Shown here piece by piece: positions 44,363 through 52,543 of a DNA stretch of 64,000 nucleotides. This DNA is from Mycobacterium sp. 141 (GTDB lineage Bacteria > Actinomycetota > Actinomycetes > Mycobacteriales > Mycobacteriaceae): assembly GCF_000382405.1 (NCBI RefSeq), contig NZ_KB908255.1:248001-312000 (forward strand), read 5' to 3'. The translations under genes and the position numbers were made by a program. The notes beneath the pieces are model-generated. The model saw nothing but the letters and a program-made list of their open reading frames with translations, was not told where the DNA came from and ran no database searches. Within the stretch, counting starts at the first letter, position 1; every line of letters begins with the position of its first letter.

Positions 44363-45267
44363 CCGCCCCTTTGGTCCCGAGGCCTGCGGCGACGGTGATG
44401 CTCGTGCGTGACGTGCACCGACGAGCGCTTGCGCGAGGAGCCGATGAGCACCGACGAGCGCTTGCGCGAGGAGCCGATGAGCACCCTGGTGCGGCCTCGG
44501 AGATCGAGGTGTTTCTGATGCGCAGGCACACGGCGATGGAGTTCGCCGGTGGCGTCATGGTGTTCCCGGGCGGCGGAGTCGACGAGCGCGATCGCAACGC
44601 CGACATCGCCTGGTACGGCCCGGAACCGTTGTGGTGGGCGCAGCGACTCGGAGTGGAGACCGCGCTGGCCGAGGCACTCGTGTGTGCCGCGGCGCGCGAG
44701 ACGTTCGAGGAGTCCGGGGTGCTGTTCGCCGGCCCTGACAGTGGCTCGGGCGCTCCCGGCATCATTTCCGACGCATCGGTGTACCGCGACGCCCGGGTCG
44801 CGCTGGCCGGCAATGCGTTGTCGTTCGCCGACTTCCTGCGCGAGGAGAAATTGGTGCTGCGGGCAGATCTGCTGCGCCCGTGGGCGAACTGGATAACTCC
44901 CAAGGAGGAACGCACCCGCCGTTACGACACCTTCTTCTTCGTCGCTGCCCTGCCCGAGGGGCAGCGCGCCGATGGTGAGAACACCGAGAGCGACCGCGCG
45001 TTTTGGAGCACGCCGCAGGCCGGGCTCGACGACTTCGCCGAGGGACGGTCGTTCCTGCTTCCGCCGACGTGGGCCCAGCTGGATTCGCTGAACGGCCGCA
45101 CGGTCGCCGAGGTGCTGGCGGTCGAACGCAAGATCGGCGCCATCGAGCCGAGCCTGGCCGTCAACGCCGGCGGCTGGGAGATCGAATTCTTCGACAGCGA
45201 GCGTTACAACGCGGCGCGCAGCCACCGCTCATCTTTCGGTGAGCCCGCTGCGGGCGGCGCGTCGTGA
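44359..45267 (+). CDS. Nudix hydrolase-family protein with an in-frame repeat insertion
   Basis: A 302-residue Nudix-domain protein of the type with a long insert, with [20 protein letters not shown] and the Nudix helix [16 protein letters not shown]. Its substrate is unknown. Residues about 19-45 contain two copies of [11 protein letters not shown], encoded by a perfect 33-bp duplication. This sits between the first strand ([10 protein letters not shown]) and the strand EVFLMRRH, which would normally be close together. The insertion keeps the frame. It overlaps the ABC gene (ATGA) and echA (GTGA). Confidence 0.85.
   Translation: MTAPLVPRPAATVMLVRDVHRRALARGADEHRRALARGADEHPGAASEIEVFLMRRHTAMEFAGGVMVFPGGGVDERDRNADIAWYGPEPLWWAQRLGVETALAEALVCAAARETFEESGVLFAGPDSGSGAPGIISDASVYRDARVALAGNALSFADFLREEKLVLRADLLRPWANWITPKEERTRRYDTFFFVAALPEGQRADGENTESDRAFWSTPQAGLDDFAEGRSFLLPPTWAQLDSLNGRTVAEVLAVERKIGAIEPSLAVNAGGWEIEFFDSERYNAARSHRSSFGEPAAGGAS
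44415..44480 (+). repeat. Two perfect 33-bp tandem copies inside the Nudix gene
   Basis: Two identical 33-bp units, each containing GACGAGCGCTTGCGCGAGGA, then GCCGATGA. In the Nudix frame each adds [11 protein letters not shown]. In another frame each reads [11 protein letters not shown], with GAGGAG 4 nt before its ATG. The 20-bp core is identical to that in the repeat at 25208-25264. Confidence 0.9.
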
Positions 45268-45929
45268 ACGAGTTCGTCAGCGTCGTCACGAGCGACACGG
45301 AGCCCCGGATTGCGACGCTGCTGCTGTCGCGCCCACCGACCAACGCTCTGACCCGACAGATGTACCGGGAGCTCACCACGGCCGCAGGGGAACTGGCCGA
45401 GCGGCCGGACATCGCGGTGGTCGTGCTGTTCGGCGGTCACGAGATCTTCTGCGCAGGTGATGACGTACCCGAGTTGCGCACACTCAATACCGACGAGGCC
45501 GCCGTGGCCGAGGGTGTGCTGCGCGACTGCCTGGATGCCGTAGCCGCGATCCCGAGGCCGACCGTCGCTGCGATCACGGGATACGCACTGGGCAGTGGAC
45601 TGGCGTTGGCACTGGCCGCCGACTGGCGGGTCAGCGGGGACAACGTGAAGTTCGGCGCGACCGAGATCCTGGCCGGGTTGGCGCCCCGCGGTGGTGCGGG
45701 CCAGAGGCTGGCCGCAGTCATCGGCAGCGGTAAGGCCAAGGAGCTGGCTTATAGCGGTCGTTTCGTCGGAGCCGAGGAAGCTGTCGCGTTGGGCCTGGTC
45801 GACGAGATGGTGGCACCCGATCACGTCTACGACGCCGCGCTGGCATGGGCGCGTCGGTTCGTCGACCATCCGGTTACGGCGCTGGCAGCGGCAAAGGCGG
45901 CGGTAGGCGGGCGTACCGACCGGACCTGA
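45264..45929 (+). CDS. Enoyl-CoA hydratase/isomerase family protein, C-terminally short
   Basis: A 221-residue crotonase-fold protein resembling EchA17. It has [19 protein letters not shown], the oxyanion-hole segment [11 protein letters not shown] and the second one [20 protein letters not shown]. Crotonases hydrate enoyl-CoA in beta-oxidation. Family members are usually about 250-260 residues; this one ends abruptly at [14 protein letters not shown] and lacks roughly 30-40 residues of C-terminal helices used in trimer packing. It may be non-functional or altered in assembly. GTG start coupled to the Nudix stop. Confidence 0.85.
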   Translation: MNEFVSVVTSDTEPRIATLLLSRPPTNALTRQMYRELTTAAGELAERPDIAVVVLFGGHEIFCAGDDVPELRTLNTDEAAVAEGVLRDCLDAVAAIPRPTVAAITGYALGSGLALALAADWRVSGDNVKFGATEILAGLAPRGGAGQRLAAVIGSGKAKELAYSGRFVGAEEAVALGLVDEMVAPDHVYDAALAWARRFVDHPVTALAAAKAAVGGRTDRT

Positions 45930-45946
45930 CCCGCGTCGCCGACTAT

Positions 45947-45952
45947 TAGGCT
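45947..45952 (+). promoter_or_regulatory. -10 of a leaderless promoter for the methyltransferase gene
   Basis: TAGGCT (TANNNT) is followed by 7 nt and ATG 45960, with no ribosome-binding site. Confidence 0.45.
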
Positions 45953-45959
45953 GCCCTGT

Positions 45960-46952
45960 ATGACAGAGATCAAGGAATCCGGCACCGACGCTGACATGCC
46001 GGCTCCTAACCCGCACGCCACGGCCGAACAGGTCGAGGCAGCGATGCACGACAGCAAGCTCGCTCAGGTGCTCTACCACGACTGGGAAGCCGAGACCTAC
46101 GACGAGAAGTGGTCCATCTCGTACGACCAGCGCTGCATCGATTACGCCCGCGGCCGCTTCGACGCCATCGTGCCCGAGGACGAGCAGCGTCAGCTGCCCT
46201 ACGGCCGGGCGCTTGAGCTGGGCTGTGGCACCGGCTTCTTCCTGCTCAACCTGATTCAGTCCGGTGTCGCCCGGCGTGGTTCGGTGACCGACCTGTCGCC
46301 CGGCATGGTCAAGGTGGCCACCCGCAACGGGCAGTCGCTCGGCCTGGACATCGACGGGCGCGTCGCCGACGCCGAGGGCATCCCGTACGAGGACAACACC
46401 TTCGACCTGGTGGTAGGGCATGCCGTGCTGCACCACATTCCGGACGTCGAGCTTTCTCTGCGCGAGGTGGTGCGCGTACTCAAGCCGGGCGGCCGGTTCG
46501 TCTTCGCCGGGGAGCCTACGAAGGTCGGCAACCGCTACGCGCGCGAACTGTCCACCCTGACCTGGCGCGCGACCACCAATGTCACCAAGTTGCCGGGCCT
46601 GGACGGCTGGCGCCGCCCGCAGGCCGAACTCGACGAGTCGTCCCGGGCAGCGGCCCTGGAGGCGGTGGTGGACCTGCACACCTTCGATCCGGCGGATCTG
46701 GAGCGGATGGCCACCAACGCCGGCGCGGTCGAGGTGCGGACGGCCAGTGAGGAGTTCACCGCGGCGATGCTGGGCTGGCCGGTGCGGACGTTCGAGGCCG
46801 CGGTGCCGGCGGGTCGACTCGGTTGGGGCTGGGCCAAGTTCGCATTCAACAGCTGGATGGCGCTGAGCTGGGCGGACAGCAACGTCTGGCGCCGCGTGGT
46901 GCCCAAGGGCTGGTTCTACAACGTCATGGTCACCGGGGTCAAGCCGTCGTAG
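45960..46952 (+). CDS. SAM-dependent class I methyltransferase (Rv3038c type)
   Basis: A 330-residue methyltransferase with motif I ALELGCGTGFFLLNLIQ near residue 83 and DIDGRVADAEGIPYEDNTFD. The post-motif segment VVGHAVLHHIPDVELSLREV and PGGRFVFAGEPTKVG follow. The C-terminal half has WPVRTFEAAVPAGRLGWGWA and no membrane segment. The substrate is not known; it lies in the gene neighbourhood linked to methylglucose lipopolysaccharide (MGLP). Confidence 0.88.
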   Translation: MTEIKESGTDADMPAPNPHATAEQVEAAMHDSKLAQVLYHDWEAETYDEKWSISYDQRCIDYARGRFDAIVPEDEQRQLPYGRALELGCGTGFFLLNLIQSGVARRGSVTDLSPGMVKVATRNGQSLGLDIDGRVADAEGIPYEDNTFDLVVGHAVLHHIPDVELSLREVVRVLKPGGRFVFAGEPTKVGNRYARELSTLTWRATTNVTKLPGLDGWRRPQAELDESSRAAALEAVVDLHTFDPADLERMATNAGAVEVRTASEEFTAAMLGWPVRTFEAAVPAGRLGWGWAKFAFNSWMALSWADSNVWRRVVPKGWFYNVMVTGVKPS

Positions 46953-48112
46953 TTTTCGGTACTGCCGATGTCGCGTATCTGCGGTCGGAGGCAGGCCTGC
47001 AGGCGTTGGCCCAGGTGGCCCGACGCCAGTTGTCGGGCGCCAATCTGGTCAGCGATATCACCGCTCTCCGAACACAATTCGGGGACCGGGCGACGATACT
47101 GGTCGAGACCGTCCAGCTGCGCCGCCGGGCCGTCGCCAAGTTCGACGACCCGTCGCGCTGGTTGTTCACCGATGAGGCGCTGCAGCAGGCCACCGCGGCG
47201 TCGGTAGCCGCGCACCGCGCTCACCGGTTGGCCGGCGCACGAGTGCATGACGCCACCTGCTCGATCGGCAGTGAGCTTGTGGCACTGCGGAATTCGACGG
47301 CGGACCTGGTGGGCAGTGACATCGATCCGGTGCGGCTGGCGATGGCTGCGCACAACGTGCCCGGTGTCGCATTGTGCCGCGCCGATGCACTGCAGCCGAT
47401 CACCCGCGACGCCGTGGCGATCCTGGACCCCGCACGCCGAGCGGGTGGGCGCAGGCGGTTCGATCCGCGCGCCTATACACCGGCGCTCGACGCTCTGCTG
47501 GACACCTATCGCGGTCGTGACACCGTCGTAAAGTGTGCTCCCGGAATAGATTTCGACGAGCTCGCGAAGATGGGGTTCGAGGGCGAGATCGAGGTGACCT
47601 CGGTGGGCGGGGGAGTGCGGGAGGCATGTCTGTGGTCGCCGGGGCTGGCCGGAACCGGTGTTCGAAGGCAGGCCACCCTGCTCGACCGCGATGAACAGAT
47701 CACCGACGCCGAGCCCGACGACTGTGCGGTCGCACCGGCTGGGCGCTGGATCGTCGATCCCGACGGTGCCGTGGTGCGGGCGGGGCTGGTCCGGCACTAC
47801 GCGGTCCGGCACGGTCTGTGGCAACTCGACCCCGACATCGCCTATCTGTCCGGCGACGAGCTACCTGTCGGGCTGCGCGGTTTCGAGGTGCTCGAACAGC
47901 TTGGCTACCACGAACGGCGCCTGCGTGAGGTGCTGGCGGCCCGCTCGGTCGGCGCCGTGGAGATCCTGGTCCGCGGTGTTGACGTGGATCCAGATGCGTT
48001 GCGGCGGCGGCTCCGGCTGCGCGGTTCGCAGCAACTGTCGGTGGTCATCACGCGGCTGGGCTCGGGTGCCGCGAGTACCGCAACAGCATTCGTTTGTCGG
48101 CCGTCTCGGTGA
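46823..48112 (+). CDS. THUMP-like/class I methyltransferase-fold protein (Rv3037c type)
   Basis: The recognisable protein begins around VVFGTADVAYLRSEAGLQAL, just after the stop of the preceding gene. It has a methyltransferase core (HDATCSIGSELVALRNSTADLVGSDIDPVR, AILDPARRAGG) and a C-terminal THUMP-like region. A homologue (Rv3037c) has been linked to MGLP synthesis in M. smegmatis. The start is unclear. ATG 46823 gives 429 residues but makes 130 bp of overlap and an unlikely N-terminus. TTG 47006 and GTG 47015 are downstream of the conserved start. No canonical codon lies at the expected place near 46950. Confidence 0.8.
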   Translation: MGLGQVRIQQLDGAELGGQQRLAPRGAQGLVLQRHGHRGQAVVVFGTADVAYLRSEAGLQALAQVARRQLSGANLVSDITALRTQFGDRATILVETVQLRRRAVAKFDDPSRWLFTDEALQQATAASVAAHRAHRLAGARVHDATCSIGSELVALRNSTADLVGSDIDPVRLAMAAHNVPGVALCRADALQPITRDAVAILDPARRAGGRRRFDPRAYTPALDALLDTYRGRDTVVKCAPGIDFDELAKMGFEGEIEVTSVGGGVREACLWSPGLAGTGVRRQATLLDRDEQITDAEPDDCAVAPAGRWIVDPDGAVVRAGLVRHYAVRHGLWQLDPDIAYLSGDELPVGLRGFEVLEQLGYHERRLREVLAARSVGAVEILVRGVDVDPDALRRRLRLRGSQQLSVVITRLGSGAASTATAFVCRPSR

Positions 48113-48186
48113 CCGCCACGTACCCTGTGAGTTGACGTGCCGGAGTCGGACCGGCCTGAGTTGATCGCCTGCGAGGACGACTGACA

Positions 48187-48876
48187 ATGCGACTTTCCCC
48201 TGTAATAGCTGCTCTGGGCGCCGGTGTGCTGGTCGGCTGGCTTTCTACGCCGGTAGCGACGGCACAGAATGCATGTGCCGATCTCGACGGCACGGTCGAT
48301 CTGAATCAGACCTGCACCGTGCACACTGCCAACGCGGCATACACGCTCGACTACACATTCCCGGTCGACTATCCGGATCAGCAGGCGTTGACGGACTACC
48401 TGACACAGACAAGAGATGGATTCGTCAACGTCTCACAGATGCCGGGATCGCGTGACCAGCCCTACGTGCTGGATGCCAAGGGAACCCGCTACAGCTCGGG
48501 TCTACCGCCGCGTACCCAGAGCCTGGTGTTCGAGGTGTACCAAAACGTCGGTGGGGCGCACCCGCAGACCTGGTACAAGGCGTTCAACTACAACCTCCTG
48601 ACCCGGGCGCCGATCACGTTCGACACGCTGTTCAAACCGGGGACCAAGCCGCTCGACGTGATCTACCCGACCGTGCAGCGCCAACTGCAGAAGCAGTCCG
48701 GTGTGGAGCAGGCGATACCGTCGAGTGTCGGGCTCGATCCCGCGCACTACCAGAACTTCGCGATCACCGACGATGCGGTGATCTTCTTCTTTGGCCAGGG
48801 TGAGCTGCTCGCCGAGGCGGCCGGTGCCACACAGGCGTCTGTGCCGCGAGATGAGTTGGCGGACTTACTGGCATGA
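48187..48876 (+). CDS. Secreted DUF3298/RsiV-like protein (Rv3036c, TB22.2 type)
   Basis: A 229-residue exported protein. The signal peptide MRLSPVIAALGAGVLVGWLS ends near an ATA/AQN site at about residue 27. The mature domain has LDYTFPVDYPDQQALTDYLT, VFEVYQNVGGAHPQTWYKAF and AITDDAVIFFFGQGELLAEAAGA, as in TB22.2, which has been described as a secreted esterase. The ATG follows GAGGACGAC. Convergent with the lipoprotein gene 11 bp away. Confidence 0.87.
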   Translation: MRLSPVIAALGAGVLVGWLSTPVATAQNACADLDGTVDLNQTCTVHTANAAYTLDYTFPVDYPDQQALTDYLTQTRDGFVNVSQMPGSRDQPYVLDAKGTRYSSGLPPRTQSLVFEVYQNVGGAHPQTWYKAFNYNLLTRAPITFDTLFKPGTKPLDVIYPTVQRQLQKQSGVEQAIPSSVGLDPAHYQNFAITDDAVIFFFGQGELLAEAAGATQASVPRDELADLLA

Positions 48877-48887
48877 CCGCCGGCGCC

Positions 48888-50207
48888 TCATGCCGGAGCG
48901 AAGCCGTACACCTGACCGTCGCTGGTCGCGGCGATCACCAGGCGATCGTGACCGATCGATACGCCGACGGGCCAGCCGGTGGCGTCGGGCAGCGGATAGC
49001 TGTTGAGAGTGCGCCCGTCGCCGGTATCGAACACCATCAGCGTCTGGCCGTGCCCGCCTTCACGCGCCACGGTGTACCCGATGCCGGCGGCTCGGCTCGT
49101 GGTGGTCAGCGGTGTGACGTCGTCGCGGGTCCACACAATGTCGCCCTTGTCACCGTTGTCGCGGACCCCGATCAGTTTGGCGTCCGGACCGCCGCCCGCC
49201 ACGATGAGCCCGTCGGGTGACACTGACGGCGGCGTCTGGGCCAGGAAGTTCAGTGGTACAGACCACTTCGCCTTGCCATTAGCGGTATCGATCGCCCAGA
49301 GGCGTTGGTCGCGGCCGTTGACGTACGCGGTCGATCCGTCCGCGGAGAGCACCGGGCTGGCCAGCGGTCCCTGGCCCACCGCGGTGCTGGTCCACTCGCG
49401 GTTCAGCATCGGTTTCTGGTTAGGGCGGTACCGCAGGCCGACGAGTACGGGGCTTTCGGCGCCCGGCTCCCACAGGCTCAGCACCACGATGTTTGTGGCC
49501 TTGGAGAAGGCGGGTGCGGCCGCCACGGGGCAGCCGCGCCCGCCCTGCGGGCAGTCGCCCAGCCCGCGTTGCGAATCGGTTGGATCGACGCCGGTGACCA
49601 GGTCGAGCGGGGTGCCGACCACGGTGCCGCGATGGCTGTCGAACACCAGCACCTGCCCCAGATGGGTCACCACCAGCAGTTGGCCGTCGTCGAGGAGGCG
49701 TGGGGTGGTCGGCATGCCGATCACCGGTTGGCGCCACCGGATCCACTGCGTCGGCGGAAATGACAACATGGTGCCGGGCTGACCGACGTAAAGGTTGTCG
49801 AAGCCGTCGAACAGCGGACTGGACCAGCCGCCGCCAAGCACCAGCCGGGTGCACCAGCGCTGGCGCGCGTTGTTGTCGGACTCCCAGACCATCAACGAGC
49901 AGCCGCCGGCGGTCTGGCCGTTTGCGGCGAGGTAACCGGTCGCGCCCAGCGCCACCTGGGCGCCCAGATCACCCTTGACCGTGCGGCTCCAGGCCGACTT
50001 CAACGTGTCGGCCCCGTGCACCGCGCTGTAGCTGCTGTTGGCGGCGTCGGCGTACTGCGCGGACCAGCCCGACGCGGGATGTGCGTTGACCCATGAATCG
50101 GTGTTCTCACACCCGGCGAGCACGCCCGTGAGCAGCGCCGCTACCGCCAGCGCAAGGTATCGGCGGATGACGGTGTCCTTTCGTCCGGGGCTCGGGCGGA
50201 TCGGCAC
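48888..50207 (-). CDS. PQQ-like beta-propeller lipoprotein (Rv3035 type)
   Basis: A 439-residue predicted lipoprotein. The signal segment RRYLALAVAALLTGVLAGC ends in a lipobox. The remainder is a repeated beta-propeller of PQQ type (GGWSSPLFDGFDNLYVGQPG, SPVLSADGSTAYVNGRDQRL, TPPSVSPDGLIVAGGG, GVSIGHDRLVIAATSDGQVY). GTG 50207 is the nearest standard start that keeps a plausible basic N-region. AAAGGAC lies just before a GTC-ATC, where one might expect a start, so the exact codon is uncertain. It probably forms an envelope scaffold rather than an enzyme. Confidence 0.83.
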   Translation of the reverse strand: MPIRPSPGRKDTVIRRYLALAVAALLTGVLAGCENTDSWVNAHPASGWSAQYADAANSSYSAVHGADTLKSAWSRTVKGDLGAQVALGATGYLAANGQTAGGCSLMVWESDNNARQRWCTRLVLGGGWSSPLFDGFDNLYVGQPGTMLSFPPTQWIRWRQPVIGMPTTPRLLDDGQLLVVTHLGQVLVFDSHRGTVVGTPLDLVTGVDPTDSQRGLGDCPQGGRGCPVAAAPAFSKATNIVVLSLWEPGAESPVLVGLRYRPNQKPMLNREWTSTAVGQGPLASPVLSADGSTAYVNGRDQRLWAIDTANGKAKWSVPLNFLAQTPPSVSPDGLIVAGGGPDAKLIGVRDNGDKGDIVWTRDDVTPLTTTSRAAGIGYTVAREGGHGQTLMVFDTGDGRTLNSYPLPDATGWPVGVSIGHDRLVIAATSDGQVYGFAPA

Positions 50208-50329
50208 GCACAGTCGGTGCGCCCGGTCCGGCACCCGTGTTTCGCGCGTGTGGTCCAGCTGAGGGTAACCGTTGCGAATGTGAGGCGGCAGGAGCGGAGC
50301 GACTCCGAATTCGGTCGATGCCGCTCGCG

Positions 50330-50335
50330 TAGGCT
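50330..50335 (+). promoter_or_regulatory. -10 of the acetyltransferase promoter
   Basis: TAGGCT (TANNNT) stands 8 nt before ATG 50344, compatible with a leaderless or nearly leaderless transcript. Confidence 0.35.
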
Positions 50336-50343
50336 CTCGGGCC

Positions 50344-51084
50344 ATGACGACGATGTGGGGCGCCCCGATTCACAAGCGTTGGCGGGGGTCACGGCTGCGC
50401 GATCCTCGCCAAGCCAACTTCCTCACCTTGGACTCCCTCAAGTGGGTCATCGCCAACCGCGCCTACACGCCGTGGTACCTGGTCCGGTACTGGCGGCTGC
50501 TGAAGTTCAAGTTGGCCAATCCGCACATCATCACGCGCGGCATGGTGTTCCTGGGCAAGGGTGTGGAGATCCAGTGCACCCCGGAACTCGCGCAGATGGA
50601 GATCGGCCGCTGGGTGCACATCGGTGACAAGAACACGATCCGCTGCCATGAGGGCTCGCTGCGGATCGGCGACAAGGTGGTGCTGGGGCGCGACAACGTC
50701 ATCAACACTTACCTCGACATCGAGTTCGGCGAGTCCGCGTTGATGGCCGACTGGTGCTATGTCTGCGACTTCGACCACAAGATGGACAGCATCGAGCTGC
50801 CGATCAAGGACCAGGGCATCGTCAAGGGTCCGGTGCGCATCGGCCCCGACACCTGGATCGCCGCCAAAGTCACGGTGCTGCGCGGCACCACCATCGGCCG
50901 CGGCTGCGTGCTGGGCGCACACGCCGTGGTCAAGGGCGACATCCCCGACTACTCCATCGCCGTCGGGTCCCCGGCGAAGGTGGTCAAGAACCGCAAGCTG
51001 GCCTGGGACACCTCGGCGGCACAGCGGGCCGAACTGGCTGCCGCGCTGGCCGATATCGAGCGCAAGAAAGCTGCGAGCAACTGA
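50344..51084 (+). CDS. Left-handed beta-helix (hexapeptide) O-acyltransferase (Rv3034c type)
   Basis: A 246-residue hexapeptide-repeat acyltransferase. The coil runs from [20 protein letters not shown] to [20 protein letters not shown] and ends [20 protein letters not shown]. Its M. tuberculosis counterpart lies in the MGLP gene region and is thought to acylate the methylglucose polymer; the substrate here is inferred from that context. The stop TGA lies within CTGA, where the next gene appears to begin. Confidence 0.85.
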   Translation: MTTMWGAPIHKRWRGSRLRDPRQANFLTLDSLKWVIANRAYTPWYLVRYWRLLKFKLANPHIITRGMVFLGKGVEIQCTPELAQMEIGRWVHIGDKNTIRCHEGSLRIGDKVVLGRDNVINTYLDIEFGESALMADWCYVCDFDHKMDSIELPIKDQGIVKGPVRIGPDTWIAAKVTVLRGTTIGRGCVLGAHAVVKGDIPDYSIAVGSPAKVVKNRKLAWDTSAAQRAELAAALADIERKKAASN

Positions 51085-51464
51085 GCGAACGAACTGGCGA
51101 CCAAGCAGGCCCCTGTCCGGATGAAGCGCAGGAGCTCGATTACCGCTTCACGCTTGCCAACGAGCGGACGTTCCTGGCCTGGCAGCGCACTGCGCTCGGG
51201 CTTCTGGCTGCCGCGGTAGCCGTCATCCAGTTCGTGCCCGAACTGGGCGTGCCCGAGGTGCGCCACATCCTCAGCCTGCTGCTGACGATCCTTGCCACGC
51301 TGACCTCCGGGATCGGCCTGTGGCGCTGGCGGCAAGTGGAACGTGCGATGCGCACCGGCACGTCGTTGCCCCGCCACCCCACGCCGGCGTACCTGGCGGT
51401 CGGGTTGTGCCTGATCGGTGTGCTGGTCCTGGTTGTCGCCGTGGTCAGGATTGCCAGCCAATGA
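51081..51464 (+). CDS. DUF202 (YidH-type) membrane protein, probable CTG start
   Basis: A DUF202 protein of about 127 residues: [21 protein letters not shown] is the family signature, followed by three membrane segments (ending [20 protein letters not shown]). No ATG, GTG or TTG lies near the expected start. CTG 51081 in CTGA, overlapping the acyltransferase stop, gives a sensible N-terminus ([20 protein letters not shown]). Function unknown. It is followed by a second DUF202 gene (ATGA overlap). Confidence 0.65.
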   Translation: MSERTGDQAGPCPDEAQELDYRFTLANERTFLAWQRTALGLLAAAVAVIQFVPELGVPEVRHILSLLLTILATLTSGIGLWRWRQVERAMRTGTSLPRHPTPAYLAVGLCLIGVLVLVVAVVRIASQ

Positions 51465-51775
51465 CTGCTGTCGATCCCGGCCTGCAGGCACAGCGGACCG
51501 CGCTGTCCTGGACGCGCACGGCGTTCGCGGTGCTGGGCAACGGGGCGTTGCTCATGCTCCATGACATTCAGCACCACGAGGCCGGATTCGGGTTGGTGGC
51601 AGCAGGTGTCGCGGCCGCGGTCGCGCTGCTCGTCTACGCGGTGGGGCTGCGCAGGCAACGCGTGCTGGCCCGCCATCCGCTGCCGAACCGGATCACCCCG
51701 ACGCACGAAGTCCATGTGATGACCGTCGGTGTGCTGATTCTCATTGCGGTGTCGGTTCTTTCGTTGCCGCACTAG
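51461..51775 (+). CDS. Second DUF202 membrane protein
   Basis: A 104-residue DUF202 protein with [20 protein letters not shown], then two more membrane segments. It is coupled to the first by ATGA. Paired DUF202 proteins of this kind also occur elsewhere in mycobacteria (as I recall, the Rv2272-Rv2273 pair). They may form a heteromer; no function is known. Confidence 0.8.
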   Translation: MTAVDPGLQAQRTALSWTRTAFAVLGNGALLMLHDIQHHEAGFGLVAAGVAAAVALLVYAVGLRRQRVLARHPLPNRITPTHEVHVMTVGVLILIAVSVLSLPH

Positions 51776-51784
51776 GCCTGCGGG

Positions 51785-52543
51785 TCACACCGGCCAGTCG
51801 ATGCCGAAGTCGCGGGCCAGCGCGGCGCGGCCGGCGCTGGTCACTTTCAGTGCGCGGTGCTGTGGTGCGCGGCGCAGCCAGTCGGCTGTCAGGAAGCGGT
51901 CGAGCACGGCGCGGCCCAGACCGCCCGCCAGGTGGTGGCGCTGCTCGGTCCAGTCGATGCAGTACCGCACCAGTGGCCTTGAGCCCGTGGGTAATTCAAC
52001 ACCTATGTGGCGCATGCGGTCGGCGCCGGCGGCGGTGAGTTCGTAGTGCACATCGCGTCCCGGACTGCTCAGCCGGTCGGAGTCGCCGTCGTGGAACTGG
52101 CCGTCCCCGCCAGATAGCACGTCCTGGTCGATGAGGCTGCTCATGATCTGGACACCGAGCCGCCCGGCGATGTGGTCATAGCAGGTACGTGCGCTGCGCA
52201 GCCGCGCTGCGCGGGTGCCTTCGCGCAGTGAGGTCACCGGGCGGGCGGGCGCGAGCCGGCCCAATTGCTCGATCAGTTCCCCTATTTCGGGTCCGGACAG
52301 CCGGTAGTAGCGGTGCCTGCCGTGGGTCTGCACGGTCAGCAGGCCGGCTTGGGTCAGCTTGTTGAGGTGGCTGCTGGCGGTCGAGCGGCTGATGCCTGCT
52401 TCGTCGGCGAGCACGCTGGCCGGCAGTGCGCGGCCATCATCGAGGGCCAGCAGCACCCGGCACCGAGCCGGATCGGCGAGCAGGGCGGCCAGCGCGGCGA
52501 TGTCGACATCCGCCGTCGACGGCAGATCGGGGAGATCACGCAT
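51785..52543 (-). CDS. ArsR-family regulator
   Basis: A 252-residue ArsR/SmtB-like winged-helix protein. The HTH lies at about 20-75 (ALAALLADPARCRVLLALDD, ADEAGISRSTASSHLNKLTQ, VQTHGRHRYYRLSGPEI). It is followed by a longer C-terminal domain including a second helix-wing-like stretch (LVRYCIDWTEQRHHLAGGLG). No classic metal-binding ELCV motif is visible, so it may sense an organic ligand. ATG 52543 follows AAAGGAGCC and overlaps the MFS stop by 8 bp, making it the second gene of an efflux operon. Confidence 0.86.
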   Translation of the reverse strand: MRDLPDLPSTADVDIAALAALLADPARCRVLLALDDGRALPASVLADEAGISRSTASSHLNKLTQAGLLTVQTHGRHRYYRLSGPEIGELIEQLGRLAPARPVTSLREGTRAARLRSARTCYDHIAGRLGVQIMSSLIDQDVLSGGDGQFHDGDSDRLSSPGRDVHYELTAAGADRMRHIGVELPTGSRPLVRYCIDWTEQRHHLAGGLGRAVLDRFLTADWLRRAPQHRALKVTSAGRAALARDFGIDWPV

